Source: Acidobacteriota bacterium (GTDB lineage Bacteria; Acidobacteriota; Terriglobia; Terriglobales; Acidobacteriaceae). From it: 64,000 bases of DNA. A program made the position numbers and the translations under genes. Location of the stretch: positions 186,001 to 250,000 of the forward strand of contig JAJXZT010000016.1 in NCBI GenBank assembly GCA_021779935.1, read 5' to 3'. Positions 33,402 through 43,752 of the stretch are shown piece by piece. How positions within the stretch are numbered: position 1 is the stretch's first letter; each line of letters opens with the position of its first letter. Below the pieces are notes generated by a model. The model was given only the letters and a program-made list of their open reading frames with translations. It was not told the DNA's origin and did not search any database.

Positions 33402-34271
33402 ATGCGTCGAGCATTGATGCTTTGTTGTGCGCTTGTTCTGAGCGCGGGGATAGCCGCGCACGCGCAGGACGGCCCTGCGCCGTCGGGCGATCCCGGTGCA
33501 GCGGTCGCACAGGCACTGCGTCCGGTTCCCCAGCAGGATGCGGCGGCCATCGCGGAGGCGGAAGACAGGATCTTCCAACTGGTCAACATAGACAGGATCA
33601 GGCTGGGGCTGAAGCCGCTGAAGCGCAATCCGAATCTGGACAAGACAGCGACGGCACACTCGGTGCTGCTGGCCGAGCACCAGGACCTCTCCCACCAATT
33701 CGCGGGCGAACCGGAACTGGTGGACCGCATGGTCGCAACCGGGATGCGATTCCTAAACGCGGGCGAAAACGTTGTAAGCGCGCGGGATGCAGTGAGCGCA
33801 CACGATGCACTGATGGGCTCCTCGGAACACCGGGCAAACATCATGAATCCGGCGTTCAACTCGATTGGCCTGGGGATTATCAAGAGCAATGACCTGCTGT
33901 GGGTGACGGAAGATTTCGCGAAGGTGATGCCGAAGGTTTCAGACGGCAGCGCGGAAACCGAGCTGGTGAAGGAGTACAACCAGCTCCGGGCGGCGGCGGG
34001 CATGCCTCCGCTGGAGGAAATCCCGTTGCCTGCACTGCACCAGGAAGCATGCGGGATGGCGCAGCGGGACAAGCTGGACGCCAGCCGGATTCACGTGGAT
34101 GACGCTAAATACGTGGTGGCATTCGCAACCCTGGATTTGCATAAGCTTCCGGCTGGAGCGCAGAAGCTGGCGACGCAAAAGATAAGGGGGATGTCGGTTG
34201 GGGTGTGCTTTACGACCTCGGCCACCTACACGTTCCCGATGTACTGGGTAATTGTCGCGGCGTATTTCTAA
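33402..34271 (+). CDS. Secreted CAP (SCP/PR1)-domain protein
   Basis: From the ATG at 33402 the 289-residue product begins with a signal peptide (MRRALMLCCALVLSAGIAAH). The CAP domain (about 45-175) contains the classic pattern: NLDKTATAHSVLLAEHQDLSH, GENVVSARDAVSAHDALMGS and SSEHRANIMNPAFNSIGLGI. A second, shorter conserved half (ETELVKEYNQLRAAAGMPPL) follows. Bacterial CAP proteins are secreted; their function is largely unknown, with sterol binding or protease-like roles reported in eukaryotic relatives. Two earlier in-frame ATGs (33315, 33378) lack convincing ribosome binding sites and would spoil the signal peptide. Confidence 0.85.
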   Translation: MRRALMLCCALVLSAGIAAHAQDGPAPSGDPGAAVAQALRPVPQQDAAAIAEAEDRIFQLVNIDRIRLGLKPLKRNPNLDKTATAHSVLLAEHQDLSHQFAGEPELVDRMVATGMRFLNAGENVVSARDAVSAHDALMGSSEHRANIMNPAFNSIGLGIIKSNDLLWVTEDFAKVMPKVSDGSAETELVKEYNQLRAAAGMPPLEEIPLPALHQEACGMAQRDKLDASRIHVDDAKYVVAFATLDLHKLPAGAQKLATQKIRGMSVGVCFTTSATYTFPMYWVIVAAYF

Positions 34272-34311
34272 GAGACACATTGCAAAACAAATTTGTGCTA
34301 ACCTCGGCTCG

Positions 34312-35256
34312 ATGGGCGAAGGAACGAACATCAGGATTGGACCAGCGGGCTGGGCTTACAAAGACTGGGAAGGCGTGGTGTACCCGGGCTCGCTGAAACG
34401 CGAGCAGCACCCGGTGGAATACCTGGCGCGATACTTCGACACGATCGAGATCAACAGTTCGTTCTATGGCCACATCAAGCCGGAACACGGGCTGCTATGG
34501 TGCCGCAAGGCGCGCAACGTCAACCGGAATTTTATCTTCACCGCAAAATTGAACCGCGCATTCACGCATTCGCCGATGGCGGTGGTGGAGTCGACGTCAG
34601 CGTCCACGATTCGCCCGCACGACGATGACGAGCAACTGGCAAAGCAGGGGCTGGATGCGATTGCCGGAGAAGAAATGCTGGGCGCGCTGCTGGTGCAGTT
34701 TCCCATCTCATTCAAGAATTCAAATGAAAACCGCGATTATCTCGACACGCTGGTGCAGCGGTTCCGCGCGTATCCGCTGGTGGTGGAAGTGCGCCACGCG
34801 AGCTGGAACAACGAAGGGACGCTGAAGTATTTTGCCAGGCAGGACGTGGCCTTCTGCAACATCGACCAGCCGCTGCTGGGCAATGCAATTGGACCAACCG
34901 AGCACGTGACGTCGGGCATCGGGTATGTCCGCCTGCATGGCCGCAATTACAACGAATGGTTTGCGGAACGCACGTCGGAAGACGGGCTGAAGACCGAACG
35001 GCGCGACGCGCGCTACAACTACCTTTATTCCGCCAGCGAGTTGCAGGACTGGAAACGGCACATCGACCGGATTGCCGCAAAGTCGCAGGTGACTTTCGTC
35101 GTCACGAACAATCACTTCGAAGGCAAGGCGGCGGTCAACGGGTTGCAACTCAAGCACATGATCGACAGCATCCCGGTGAAAGCGCCGGAGACGCTGATCA
35201 AACGCTATCCCGACCTGGAATTGATTGCGGAAGCGGCAGTCGATCGCCTGTTCTAA
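34312..35256 (+). CDS. DUF72-family protein
   Basis: From the ATG at 34312 the 314-residue product begins NIRIGPAGWAYKDWEGVVYP, the unmistakable DUF72 (YecE) N-terminus, followed by DTIEINSSFYG, EVRHASWNNEG, YVRLHGRNYNEWF and FVVTNNHFEGKAAVNG. The family has a TIM-barrel fold; its function is unknown, although some members sit with DNA-repair or Fe-S genes. The frame is open to 34252, but that would overlap the CAP gene and precede the conserved N-terminus. Confidence 0.9.
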   Translation: MGEGTNIRIGPAGWAYKDWEGVVYPGSLKREQHPVEYLARYFDTIEINSSFYGHIKPEHGLLWCRKARNVNRNFIFTAKLNRAFTHSPMAVVESTSASTIRPHDDDEQLAKQGLDAIAGEEMLGALLVQFPISFKNSNENRDYLDTLVQRFRAYPLVVEVRHASWNNEGTLKYFARQDVAFCNIDQPLLGNAIGPTEHVTSGIGYVRLHGRNYNEWFAERTSEDGLKTERRDARYNYLYSASELQDWKRHIDRIAAKSQVTFVVTNNHFEGKAAVNGLQLKHMIDSIPVKAPETLIKRYPDLELIAEAAVDRLF

Positions 35257-35337
35257 AATTCCCGCCTGTCTGAACCTGTAACTCCAATTTTCTAAACAAT
35301 CCTGGAAATAATGGAACCGCTGCCGCGGGAGATTCGT

Positions 35338-35451
35338 ATGAGTGATTGTGGGACGAACCGAGCTAACGAAATGACGAGTGGCTCGTCCGATACCTACGAG
35401 GGCAGAGAAGGAGTTCAGTATGGACAGCAAGTACAACTGGTTGATCGATAA
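35338..35451 (+). CDS. Possible 37-codon leader peptide overlapping the next small gene
   Basis: ATG at 35338 is preceded by GGGAG at 6 bases and opens a 37-codon frame that ends inside the next gene in another frame (stop 35449-35451). The composition (MSDCGTNRANEMTSGSSDTY at its start) is unremarkable. The overlap would couple its translation to that of the membrane peptide at 35420. It may be spurious. Confidence 0.25.
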   Translation: MSDCGTNRANEMTSGSSDTYEGREGVQYGQQVQLVDR

Positions 35452-35539
35452 CGTGTCCTTCCGGGTGGCGGTGAACACGCTCGTATTCGGGCTGTGGCTG
35501 GCGACGGCAGTGGGACTGCTCGCGCTCGCAAATGTCTGA
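35420..35539 (+). CDS. 39-residue one-helix membrane peptide
   Basis: The peptide begins MDSKYNWLIDNVSFRVAVNT and ends with the hydrophobic helix LVFGLWLATAVGLLALANV. An AAGGAG ribosome binding site lies 7 bases before the ATG. There is no recognisable family. A strong terminator follows at 35774 after about 235 bases without further genes, so it seems to be transcribed alone or with the overlapping leader frame. Confidence 0.6.
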   Translation: MDSKYNWLIDNVSFRVAVNTLVFGLWLATAVGLLALANV

Positions 35540-35773
35540 TTCTTGATATTTCGGGACAATTGCAGGAGGCTGAGTCGCGACACGTATCTCCGCGACACAG
35601 CGATCAGGCAAGACTTCCGCTGGGGCAACGCGGAAGACTCCAGTCCCGAACAGGTTGAGCGACGGGAGATGCCACCTTCAGAAAGTCCTGATGGACTCGA
35701 GAAGGAAACCGGGAGCAGGCATCGCCTGTCGCTCAGCGGTTCTGGTGCCCGGCGAGAAACGTGCACAAGAACG

Positions 35774-35800
35774 AACGCCGCGCGAAATGCGCGGCGTTTT
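35774..35800. terminator. Terminator between the small membrane peptide and ispG
   Basis: AACGCCGCGC, loop GAAAT, GCGCGGCGTT then TT. It serves the plus-strand transcript and lies 21 bases past the end of the convergent ispG. Confidence 0.75.
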
Positions 35801-35820
35801 CAATTGCGTGAAGGTGCGTT

Positions 35821-37065
35821 CTACGCTTTGACCGCGGCCTCGACAGGCTTGCGGCTGTAACGGTTCTCGACGTAGTCGTTGAGGATATGGGTGAACTCCT
35901 CGACGATGTGGTCGCCCTTGAGCGTGGTCACGAGGCGGCCGTCGATGAAGACCGGCGCTTTCGGCTCCTCGAACGTACCCGGCAGGGAAATTCCAATATT
36001 TGCATGTTTCGATTCACCGGGGCCGTTGACGATGCAGCCCATGACGGCGAGCTTCAACTCCTCCACACCGTCGTATTTCGTGCGCCACTCCGGCATCATT
36101 TCGCGAAGGTAGCCCTGTATCTGCTGGGCCAGCTCCTGGAAGTAGGTGGAGGTGGTGCGGCCGCAGCCGGGGCAGGCGGTGACCTGCGGGGAGAAGCTGC
36201 GGATTCCCATGGATTGCAGAATCTGCTGGGCGACGAAAACCTCTTCAGTGCGGTCGCCATTGGGCGCAGGCGTGAGCGAGACGCGAATCGTGTCGCCGAT
36301 GCCTTCCTGAATGAGCACGGCAAGTCCGGCGGTGCTGCCCACGATGCCTTTTGCTCCCATGCCGGCCTCGGTGAGGCCGAGGTGCAGCGCATACTGGCAG
36401 CGGGCAGCGAGATTGCGGTAAACGTCGATGAGGTCCTGCACGCCACTGACCTTGGCGCTGAGAATGATGTGATCGGCGGGAAGGCCGTACTCTTCGGCGA
36501 GTTCCGCGGAACGAAGCGCGCTGACGACCATGGCTTCCATCATCACGTCGCGGGCTTCCAGCGGATGGGCCAGCCGCGAATTCTCGTCCATCATGCGGGT
36601 GAGCAATTGCTGGTCGAGTGACCCCCAGTTGACGCCGATGCGTACCGGGCGGTCGTTCTCGATGGCAACCTCGATCATGGTACGGAAATTGTCGTCGTCC
36701 TTACGTCCGATGGAGACGTTGCCGGGGTTAATGCGGTATTTGGCGAGCGCACGCGCGCAATCCGGATACTTCCTGAGCAGCAGATGTCCGTTGTAATGGA
36801 AGTCGCCGATGATGGGGACATGCACACCCTGGGCGGCGAGTTCGTCGACGATGGGACGGACGGCCTGGGCAGCGGCGTCATTGTTGACGGTAACGCGAAC
36901 GACCTCCGACCCGGCGCGCGCCAGGGCCGCGACCTGCTGCACGGTGGAGGCGATGTCGGCGGTGTCGGTGTTGGTCATGGACTGCACCATCACTGGAGCT
37001 CCGGAGCCGACAAGCACGTTGCCAATGCGGGTTGTGTAGGTCTTTCTGCGTTGAATCGTTGCCAT
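35821..37065 (-). CDS. ispG: 4-hydroxy-3-methylbut-2-en-1-yl diphosphate synthase IspG (GcpE)
   Basis: The 414-residue protein is the penultimate MEP-pathway enzyme, which reduces MEcPP to HMBPP using a [4Fe-4S] cluster. It shows the N-terminal TIM-barrel signature ([36 protein letters not shown]-like GDFHYNG) and the C-terminal cluster-binding domain with CPGCGRTT and the third Cys in [18 protein letters not shown]. Length and domain set fit the two-domain bacterial form. It lies 1.5 kb from the uppS-cdsA-dxr-rseP run on the same strand, separated by the plus-strand Sel1 gene. Confidence 0.96.
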   Translation of the reverse strand: MATIQRRKTYTTRIGNVLVGSGAPVMVQSMTNTDTADIASTVQQVAALARAGSEVVRVTVNNDAAAQAVRPIVDELAAQGVHVPIIGDFHYNGHLLLRKYPDCARALAKYRINPGNVSIGRKDDDNFRTMIEVAIENDRPVRIGVNWGSLDQQLLTRMMDENSRLAHPLEARDVMMEAMVVSALRSAELAEEYGLPADHIILSAKVSGVQDLIDVYRNLAARCQYALHLGLTEAGMGAKGIVGSTAGLAVLIQEGIGDTIRVSLTPAPNGDRTEEVFVAQQILQSMGIRSFSPQVTACPGCGRTTSTYFQELAQQIQGYLREMMPEWRTKYDGVEELKLAVMGCIVNGPGESKHANIGISLPGTFEEPKAPVFIDGRLVTTLKGDHIVEEFTHILNDYVENRYSRKPVEAAVKA

Positions 37066-37544
37066 GGCTATGCCTTCAGTTTAGCACGATGAGGCCCCCG
37101 GAATGGCATCACAATGGCCTGTGACGTAAGTGGCGCAAGCCCGCGCGAACAGCGAACGAGAAGCATATTTTTTCCTAAATCGGGGCTTGCATCGGACAGC
37201 AATTGTACATAGACTCTGCGGCAAAACCAGCAACACATTCACTTTCCCAAATTGCACCCGGCCCGCAGGGAGGGTACCGCTGTCCTTATAACGAAATAAC
37301 GAATGCCGCAGTGAGCTGCAGCAGGGTTTACGGGGAGCCGCGAGAAGCGGCACTTCGGTGGGGCCAGCGAAGCCGGTTACTGGCAGGGCTTTTGCGTGTG
37401 AGCAAATAATATTCATCGGATTCGCAACCAGCGCATCTGAGCGAAACATTTACATATGTATTTGTATTGCACCGCTTCACGGGGATGAACGGCGCAGGGC
37501 CAACGAAGGCAAGCCGCGGCAGGGGATGGTTGCGGCAGGAGGGT
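37066..37544. other. Divergent intergenic region between ispG and the Sel1-repeat gene
   Basis: About 480 bases with no credible gene. It should contain the promoters of both flanking genes. A perfect 10-bp palindrome, TACATATGTA, lies at 37451-37460. GGAGG at the 3' end belongs to the Sel1 gene. No riboswitch is recognised. Confidence 0.5.
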
Positions 37545-38486
37545 ATGAGGTTGATGCGAACCTTGGGTCTTCGTGCAGCATGTCTAGGTGGCATGATCCT
37601 CTTCGGAGCTTCATGCGTGGCGCAGGTTGGCGCAGTACGCGTGCTGAACCTGCTGAAGCTTTCTCCGGAAGAAGCGCGTGGTATCGAATTATCGGCGCGA
37701 CGAGGCAATCCGCGGTCGCAGGCAATCCTGGGCATCATGTATTCGGATGGCCTGGGAAAACCGCAGGATGAAAGCGAAGGATTACGCTGGCTGCGAAAGG
37801 CCGCCAGCAAGAAGGACGACGTGGCAGCGGACCGCCTGGGGGTTGCGTACCAGCAAGGTCTCGGCGTGGAGAAGAACGGGGCCGAGGCGCGCGTTTGGTA
37901 CCGGCGTTCGGCACACGATGGCAACCTGCACGCGCAGTACAGCCTGGCCACAATGTATTTCAACGGACAAGGTGGAGCGCAGGACCTGTCGAAGGCGGCA
38001 AAGTGGTTTCAAATCGCCGCGCAGCAGGGTGATCCCATGTCCCAGGAAATCCTCGGCCGCATGTATCAGAACGGCAAGGGCGTGGTGCGCGATCCGAAGC
38101 AGGCGCTGTATTGGTTCCAACGCGCCGCGGAACAGGGATATTCACCCGCGGAGCTGAGCCTGGCGATGCTGTATCTTGGCGGACAGGGTGTGGAAAGGCA
38201 TCCGGAGCAGGCGTTGGAGTTGCTGCAACGCGTGGCGGAAGGGGGCGTGCTGGGAGCGCAGTACACGCTGGGGCTTGTCTACTGGCGCGGCGAGGTTGTT
38301 CCGCGCGATCCGACGCAGGCATGGAAGTGGCTGAAAATCGCCGCGATGAATGGGAGTTACGATGCTCCACAGCTGTTGAACAAAATCAGCAAGGCGATGG
38401 ATGAAGGGCAACGCACGGAGGCGTTGAAAGCGACGAACGAGTGGCTACAGGAACATGCGCAAGCGGTAAACGTCGCGCTGAAGTAA
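37545..38486 (+). CDS. Secreted Sel1-repeat (SLR) protein
   Basis: From the ATG at 37545 the product has 313 residues; an ATG three codons later is equally possible because AGGAGG lies only 3 bases before the first. A signal peptide (RTLGLRAACLGGMILFGASC, ending VAQ) is followed by about seven repeats of 36 residues of the type A-x-x-x-LG-x-MY-x-x-G-x-G-V-x-x-D-x-x-x-A: AILGIMYSDGLGKPQDESEG, EILGRMYQNGKGVVRDPKQA and ELSLAMLYLGGQGVERHPEQA. Sel1 repeats form alpha-solenoids for protein-protein contact, often in envelope signalling. A Cys near the cleavage site could make it a lipoprotein. Confidence 0.88.
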   Translation: MRLMRTLGLRAACLGGMILFGASCVAQVGAVRVLNLLKLSPEEARGIELSARRGNPRSQAILGIMYSDGLGKPQDESEGLRWLRKAASKKDDVAADRLGVAYQQGLGVEKNGAEARVWYRRSAHDGNLHAQYSLATMYFNGQGGAQDLSKAAKWFQIAAQQGDPMSQEILGRMYQNGKGVVRDPKQALYWFQRAAEQGYSPAELSLAMLYLGGQGVERHPEQALELLQRVAEGGVLGAQYTLGLVYWRGEVVPRDPTQAWKWLKIAAMNGSYDAPQLLNKISKAMDEGQRTEALKATNEWLQEHAQAVNVALK

Positions 38487-38522
38487 GCCGAAAGCGGGCA
38501 AGAGGTTCGCGACTAATGAAAA

Positions 38523-38551
38523 CGGGGCGCATGAAGCGCCCCGAATCTTTT
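38523..38551. terminator. Bidirectional terminator between Sel1 gene and rseP
   Basis: CGGGGCGC, loop ATGAA, GCGCCCCG then AATCTTTT; the genes are convergent. Confidence 0.75.
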
Positions 38552-38578
38552 GCGCGCTTTCCAGCCGCGCGGAATGTC

Positions 38579-40024
38579 TTACTGAATATGGTGCGTGATT
38601 CCCGGCAGCACCTTCATCACGTCGTTGAAAATCACCAATCCGGCGAAGAGCACCAGGCAGACAAAGGCGGCCTGGTAGATACGCTCCTTGAAAGTCTGGC
38701 TTATATCGCGCCGGATCAACGACTCGATGAGCAGGAGAAGAATCAGTCCGCCATCGAGAATGGGGATGGGGAAGAGGTTAAAGATGCCGAGGTTGAGACT
38801 GATGTTGGAGATGAGAGCGAGCAACGGAGTCCAGCCCTGCTGTTGCGCTACTTCCCCGGAAACTCGCGCGATGCCAATGGGGCCTTCCATCTGCTTGATG
38901 GAAACCTTGTGCTCGACCATGCGCTTTACGAGCTCAAGGATGAGCATCGAGTTCTTTTCATTCTGATCGATGGAACGGCTGAGCGCCTTGCCGAACGGCA
39001 ACTTGTCGACCTGCGTGGGTTCGGAGGCGAAGCCGATGCGATATTCCTTTTGGTCGCTGTCGAAAGCTGGAGCCACTTTCAGCTTGATCTGGTGTCCATC
39101 ACGCAAGATGGTGAGTTCGACGGGCGCGCTCTTCGTTTCCTGCAACAGGCGCTTGAGAGAGGATGTTGATTGGACGCGCGTGCCGTTGACGGCGAGGATC
39201 TCGTCGTCAAGCTTGAGGCCGGCCTTAATGCCCGGCATATCGCTTTCCAATGCGGTGACGATGAGCGGTTGTTCAGGGATCCATCCGGCGGAACCGATCT
39301 CGTCGCGTCCCACGGTGTCCGGGGTTACCGTCGTGTGAAGGACTTGCGCGCCGCGCTGGACGGTGAGCCGCAGAGGTTGTCCGGGACTGATGACGGTGCG
39401 TGCGATCAGGTCTTCCCAAGTGGGGTTGTTGATGCTCCCAACGGCAGTGATGTGGTCGCCGACTTCAAGCCCGGCCTTGGCCGCGGGACTGTTCTCCATG
39501 ACCCATCCGATGACGGCGGGCTTATTGAGAAAGATGGGATGCTCGTAGTGCACCATGAAGACGGCGGTCAGCAGTACCACGGCGAGCAGGATGTTCATCG
39601 CGGGGCCGGCGAAGGCGATGATGAGCCGCTGCCAGCGCGGATGCGACACGAACTCGTCGGGCGACCCGGTACGCGTATCGACGATATTTTCACCGGCCAT
39701 CTTGACGTAACCGCCAAGCGGCAGCGCGGAGATGCGGTAATCGGTACTACCGACTTTACGAATCGGGAAGGCGCGTGCGGCCGGCGTGGCGAAGTCCGAT
39801 TGGCTCGCGATGGGGCGCTGCGGCTGGCCCTGCTCTTCGAGCAGTGGGCCAGTGGAAAACTTGCCTTCGTAAACGCCGAAAAGACGCTTGCCGAATCCGA
39901 TGGAGAAAACTTCGACGCGAACGCCGAAAAACTTGGCGGCAGCAAAGTGTCCAAACTCGTGGACGAGGATCATGATCCCGAGAACCACGACGACGGATAC
40001 GATGCTGTACAGAAATGTGACCAT
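38579..40024 (-). CDS. rseP: Site-2 (RseP-like) M50 membrane metalloprotease with two PDZ domains
   Basis: The 481-residue protein has the M50 zinc site HEFGH at 22-26 in the first helix and the second metal/LDG motif (NLFPIPILDGGLILLL) near the C-terminus. Two PDZ domains lie between (about 160-235 and 240-315; AVIGWVMENSPAAKAGLEVGD and PGIKAGLKLDDEILAVNG). A G-x-G loop (RISALPLGGYVKMAGE) precedes them, after an insertion of about 35 residues. Homologues cut anti-sigma factors and signal-peptide remnants in the membrane. It is the last gene of uppS-cdsA-dxr-rseP, 20 bases after dxr. Confidence 0.95.
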   Translation of the reverse strand: MVTFLYSIVSVVVVLGIMILVHEFGHFAAAKFFGVRVEVFSIGFGKRLFGVYEGKFSTGPLLEEQGQPQRPIASQSDFATPAARAFPIRKVGSTDYRISALPLGGYVKMAGENIVDTRTGSPDEFVSHPRWQRLIIAFAGPAMNILLAVVLLTAVFMVHYEHPIFLNKPAVIGWVMENSPAAKAGLEVGDHITAVGSINNPTWEDLIARTVISPGQPLRLTVQRGAQVLHTTVTPDTVGRDEIGSAGWIPEQPLIVTALESDMPGIKAGLKLDDEILAVNGTRVQSTSSLKRLLQETKSAPVELTILRDGHQIKLKVAPAFDSDQKEYRIGFASEPTQVDKLPFGKALSRSIDQNEKNSMLILELVKRMVEHKVSIKQMEGPIGIARVSGEVAQQQGWTPLLALISNISLNLGIFNLFPIPILDGGLILLLLIESLIRRDISQTFKERIYQAAFVCLVLFAGLVIFNDVMKVLPGITHHIQ

Positions 40025-40044
40025 AAACCTCTTCGACGCTTCCG

Positions 40045-41232
40045 CTACGTATTCGTAACGGATCTTTTCGTGACGTGTGTGCGAATTACATCGCTTGCCA
40101 GGGCACGCGCCTCGGCATCCTGAGAAAGAACCTGCTCAATAGATTCCGCGTGCAGGGCAGGCGTTTCTTTTAAAACTGCCTGAATTGTAGACGCAATGCC
40201 CAAAAAAGGGATACTTCCTTCGAGGAATGCGGCCACGGCGACCTCATCGGCGGCGTTTAAGGCTACCGTTTTGGCACCGCCTTCCGCCACCGCTTCATAG
40301 GCCAACTGCAAACATTGAAACTTATCCATGTCCGGAGGACAGAAATCGAGCTGGCGCAAGCCATTGACGGAGAAGCGCAAGTCGGACTCGACGCGGTCGG
40401 GATAGGTGAGAGCGTAAAGAATAGGCAGGCGCATGTCAGTTACAGAAATTTGCGCCAGGAGACTGCCGTCCACGAATTCAACCATGGAATGCACGGTGGA
40501 CTGCGGGTGGACGACCACTTTCACCTGCTCGGGAGGAAGATTGAACAATCTACATGCTTCGATGACTTCGAAGCCCTTGTTCATCAGCGTCGCTGAGTCA
40601 ATTGTGATGCGACGTCCCATCTTCCAGGTTGGATGGTTCAACGCCTGCTCGACGGTGATGGACCCGAATTGCGACTTAGGTGTATGCAAAAAAGGACCGC
40701 CCGAAGCGGTGAGCCATACGCGCTCAACTTCGTGGAGGCGGCCGCCGCGCATACATTGATGAATGGCATTATGTTCGCTGTCGATGGGCAGGAGCGGTTT
40801 ACCCTGGCGGCGCGATTCGGCAGTGATGAGCTCTCCGGCGGCAACAAGACACTCCTTGTTCGCCAGGCCGATGGTCTTGCCGGCCTTCACCGCTTCATAC
40901 GTTGCTTCGAGTCCGGCGACGCCAACAATGGCGCTGACCACGAAATCGACATCAGGATGGGTGGCGACCTTCACGGTTCCGGCGGCGCCATGCGTGACCT
41001 CGACGCCCTCCACGCCCGCGCGCTCCAATCTTGCACGGAGTTGGGCGGCGGATTCCTCGGAGGCGATGGAGACGAGGCGAGGGCGCCAGCGCACCACCTG
41101 TTCAAAGACAAGATCCGCGTTATTGCCCGCAGCCAGAGTGGCCACGGCAAAGCGATCGGGATACGACTCTACGATCTTCAAAGTGCTCTGGCCGATGGAG
41201 CCGGTCGAGCCAAGAATGGCAATTCTCTTCAT
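40045..41232 (-). CDS. dxr: 1-deoxy-D-xylulose 5-phosphate reductoisomerase Dxr (IspC)
   Basis: The 395-residue enzyme makes MEP from DXP with NADPH. It shows the N-terminal nucleotide-binding loop (RIAILGSTGSIGQSTLKIV), the metal/substrate motif PIDSEHNAIHQC and the flexible-loop region TASGGPF followed by NHPTWKMGRRITIDSATLMN. The C-terminal domain ends VLSQDAEARALASD. It starts at ATG 41230-41232, one codon after a TTG. It lies 36 bases after cdsA and 20 before rseP. Confidence 0.96.
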   Translation of the reverse strand: MKRIAILGSTGSIGQSTLKIVESYPDRFAVATLAAGNNADLVFEQVVRWRPRLVSIASEESAAQLRARLERAGVEGVEVTHGAAGTVKVATHPDVDFVVSAIVGVAGLEATYEAVKAGKTIGLANKECLVAAGELITAESRRQGKPLLPIDSEHNAIHQCMRGGRLHEVERVWLTASGGPFLHTPKSQFGSITVEQALNHPTWKMGRRITIDSATLMNKGFEVIEACRLFNLPPEQVKVVVHPQSTVHSMVEFVDGSLLAQISVTDMRLPILYALTYPDRVESDLRFSVNGLRQLDFCPPDMDKFQCLQLAYEAVAEGGAKTVALNAADEVAVAAFLEGSIPFLGIASTIQAVLKETPALHAESIEQVLSQDAEARALASDVIRTHVTKRSVTNT

Positions 41233-41268
41233 CAAGAAACCTATCTTGATCTAGGATACAGAACCCGC

Positions 41269-42195
41269 TCAGGGGAGTTGAAGGAATTTATCGGAAAAGA
41301 ACATAAAGAGAACGAGCGCAACCGGGGCGGCGAAAAGCAACGCATCGATGCGATCAAGAATTCCTCCGTGTCCCGGAAGTATGGTGCCGGAATCCTTGAC
41401 GCCGCCACCACGCTTAATGAGCGACTCAAAGAGATCTCCCAATTGTGCGGCGACATTGATAATTGCCGCGAGCAACGCCGGAATCCAGATGGGAGGTGCA
41501 ATCAGCAATTCACGGGTCGCGCCCGAATCCATCGAAAGATAAACGGAGCTTCCGGCAAGCACGTGGATGTCGACCAGGAAACGCCCGATGGGCTGGATGT
41601 ACTGGCTGAAGAGAACTCCGACGACGACCGCGCCAGCGATGCTGGCAATGGCGCCCTCCCAGGTTTTCTTGGGACTGATGCGCGGGGCGAACTTGATTCG
41701 ACCGATGGAGCGCCCGACATAGTAAGCCGCGGTATCACCGGCCCAGACGGTGAAGAACGTGAAGAGTACCTGGAACCATCCGAAGGGGCCAAAGTGCAAG
41801 AGCGCAAGGCAGGCTAGCGCCATGCCGATGTAGGGAATTCCGAAGTAAGAGACCGCGACGCCCGGAAGAACGGTCCGCAGATCCTCGGCGCGCATTCCGA
41901 TGGCGAGATAGATGGAAGCGCCGAAGAGCAGCACAACCAGCGGCGCCAGCAGCAGGGTGATGACCTCGGCGCCGGTGTACACGGTTACGGCAAGCACGGC
42001 GTAGATCAACGCGTTCAGGCCGAAAGTCAGCGGACGATAAGACGTAAGGCCGTAACTCTCGACGATGGTCAGGTACTCGGCGAGTGCGAAGGTGGCGACC
42101 AGGCCGACGAGCACGGCGAAGAGCCAGTCCGGTGCGCGAAAGACGGCGAGCAACACGAGCGGTATCAGGACAAGAGCGGTAGCGAGACGTTTCAT
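41269..42195 (-). CDS. cdsA: Phosphatidate cytidylyltransferase CdsA
   Basis: From the ATG at 42193-42195 the 308-residue membrane enzyme has eight hydrophobic segments and the CdsA signature near the C-terminus: KFAPRISPKKTWEGAIASIA ... QLGDLFESLIKRGGGVKDSG, then LPGHGGILDRIDALLFAAP. It makes CDP-diacylglycerol, the branch-point for phospholipids. The frame extends 14 codons upstream without a ribosome binding site. It lies between uppS and dxr. Confidence 0.94.
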   Translation of the reverse strand: MKRLATALVLIPLVLLAVFRAPDWLFAVLVGLVATFALAEYLTIVESYGLTSYRPLTFGLNALIYAVLAVTVYTGAEVITLLLAPLVVLLFGASIYLAIGMRAEDLRTVLPGVAVSYFGIPYIGMALACLALLHFGPFGWFQVLFTFFTVWAGDTAAYYVGRSIGRIKFAPRISPKKTWEGAIASIAGAVVVGVLFSQYIQPIGRFLVDIHVLAGSSVYLSMDSGATRELLIAPPIWIPALLAAIINVAAQLGDLFESLIKRGGGVKDSGTILPGHGGILDRIDALLFAAPVALVLFMFFSDKFLQLP

Positions 42196-42323
42196 CTGTA
42201 GTTGTGAGTTTCCAGTCGCGCACGGCCGGGCCACCACGTTGTTACTCGCGCGACGGAACGATCATGGGACATGTAAGTGTAACGCAGGGAGCCGGATGGC
42301 GGGGAAAAACGGCAAGACGAGCG

Positions 42324-43118
<795 letters not shown>

Positions 43119-43363
43119 GTTCAGTCCTCTAAGGCAATGAAATTAACATAAGAGACTACTTTGTGCAATAAAGTACGTTGGCGCGCGAGGTTCAGATGGG
43201 GTGATATGGGATGGGTTGGAGATTCCCATTGAATTTTCTTCTAAACTTCCGGCAACTTTTGCCGCACCAGCCTGTCAAAGTATAAAGGAGAAGTGTCTTC
43301 CGGTGCAGAAAGCGCCGGGAGCGGTTCCTTGATCCCAAACGAAATCCTGAAACTGACTTCTGT

Positions 43364-43696
43364 ATGAAACGACCACACCAATACCGCACAGGACTGCGCT
43401 ATCCACGATGGCTGGTGATCGCGCTGATCGTGGCAGTGTTCGTCATCACCGGGGTGAAGGTCGCTCACATCCACAAGAGCTACATTCTTGAGGCCGGCAA
43501 AACGGTGCATGCGCAGTTCGGTCCAGACACGATATGCGTGCTCTGCGCGATCTCGCTGCATTCGATTCCGTCCATGCTGGTCACGGAAGCCCCCGTGGCT
43601 CCGCTGGAGAGTGAAGCGACCGTTAACACCCTCCCGTCCTTCCATCCGGTACTTACCTCGTTCAGCTACTTCATCCGTCCCCCGCCCGTCGCGTAA
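43364..43696 (+). CDS. Small membrane-anchored CxxC protein preceding a TonB receptor
   Basis: The 110-residue protein has one N-terminal helix (WLVIALIVAVFVITGVKVAHI) and a periplasmic tail with the motif DTICVLCAISLHS and a Pro-rich C-terminus (FIRPPPVA). The single-helix, Cys-x-x-Cys, TonB-adjacent layout recalls DUF2946 proteins linked to copper uptake or handling. The CxxC could bind a metal ion. It is followed after 56 bases by the TonB receptor at 43753, whose ribosome binding site is GGAGGGCCT. Similarity to DUF2946 is a layout resemblance, not proved. Confidence 0.7.
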   Translation: MKRPHQYRTGLRYPRWLVIALIVAVFVITGVKVAHIHKSYILEAGKTVHAQFGPDTICVLCAISLHSIPSMLVTEAPVAPLESEATVNTLPSFHPVLTSFSYFIRPPPVA

Positions 43697-43752
43697 CTGT
43701 TTTTCCTTAAAAATCGATCCACAAAAAACAGACTCAACGCGACGGAGGGCCT

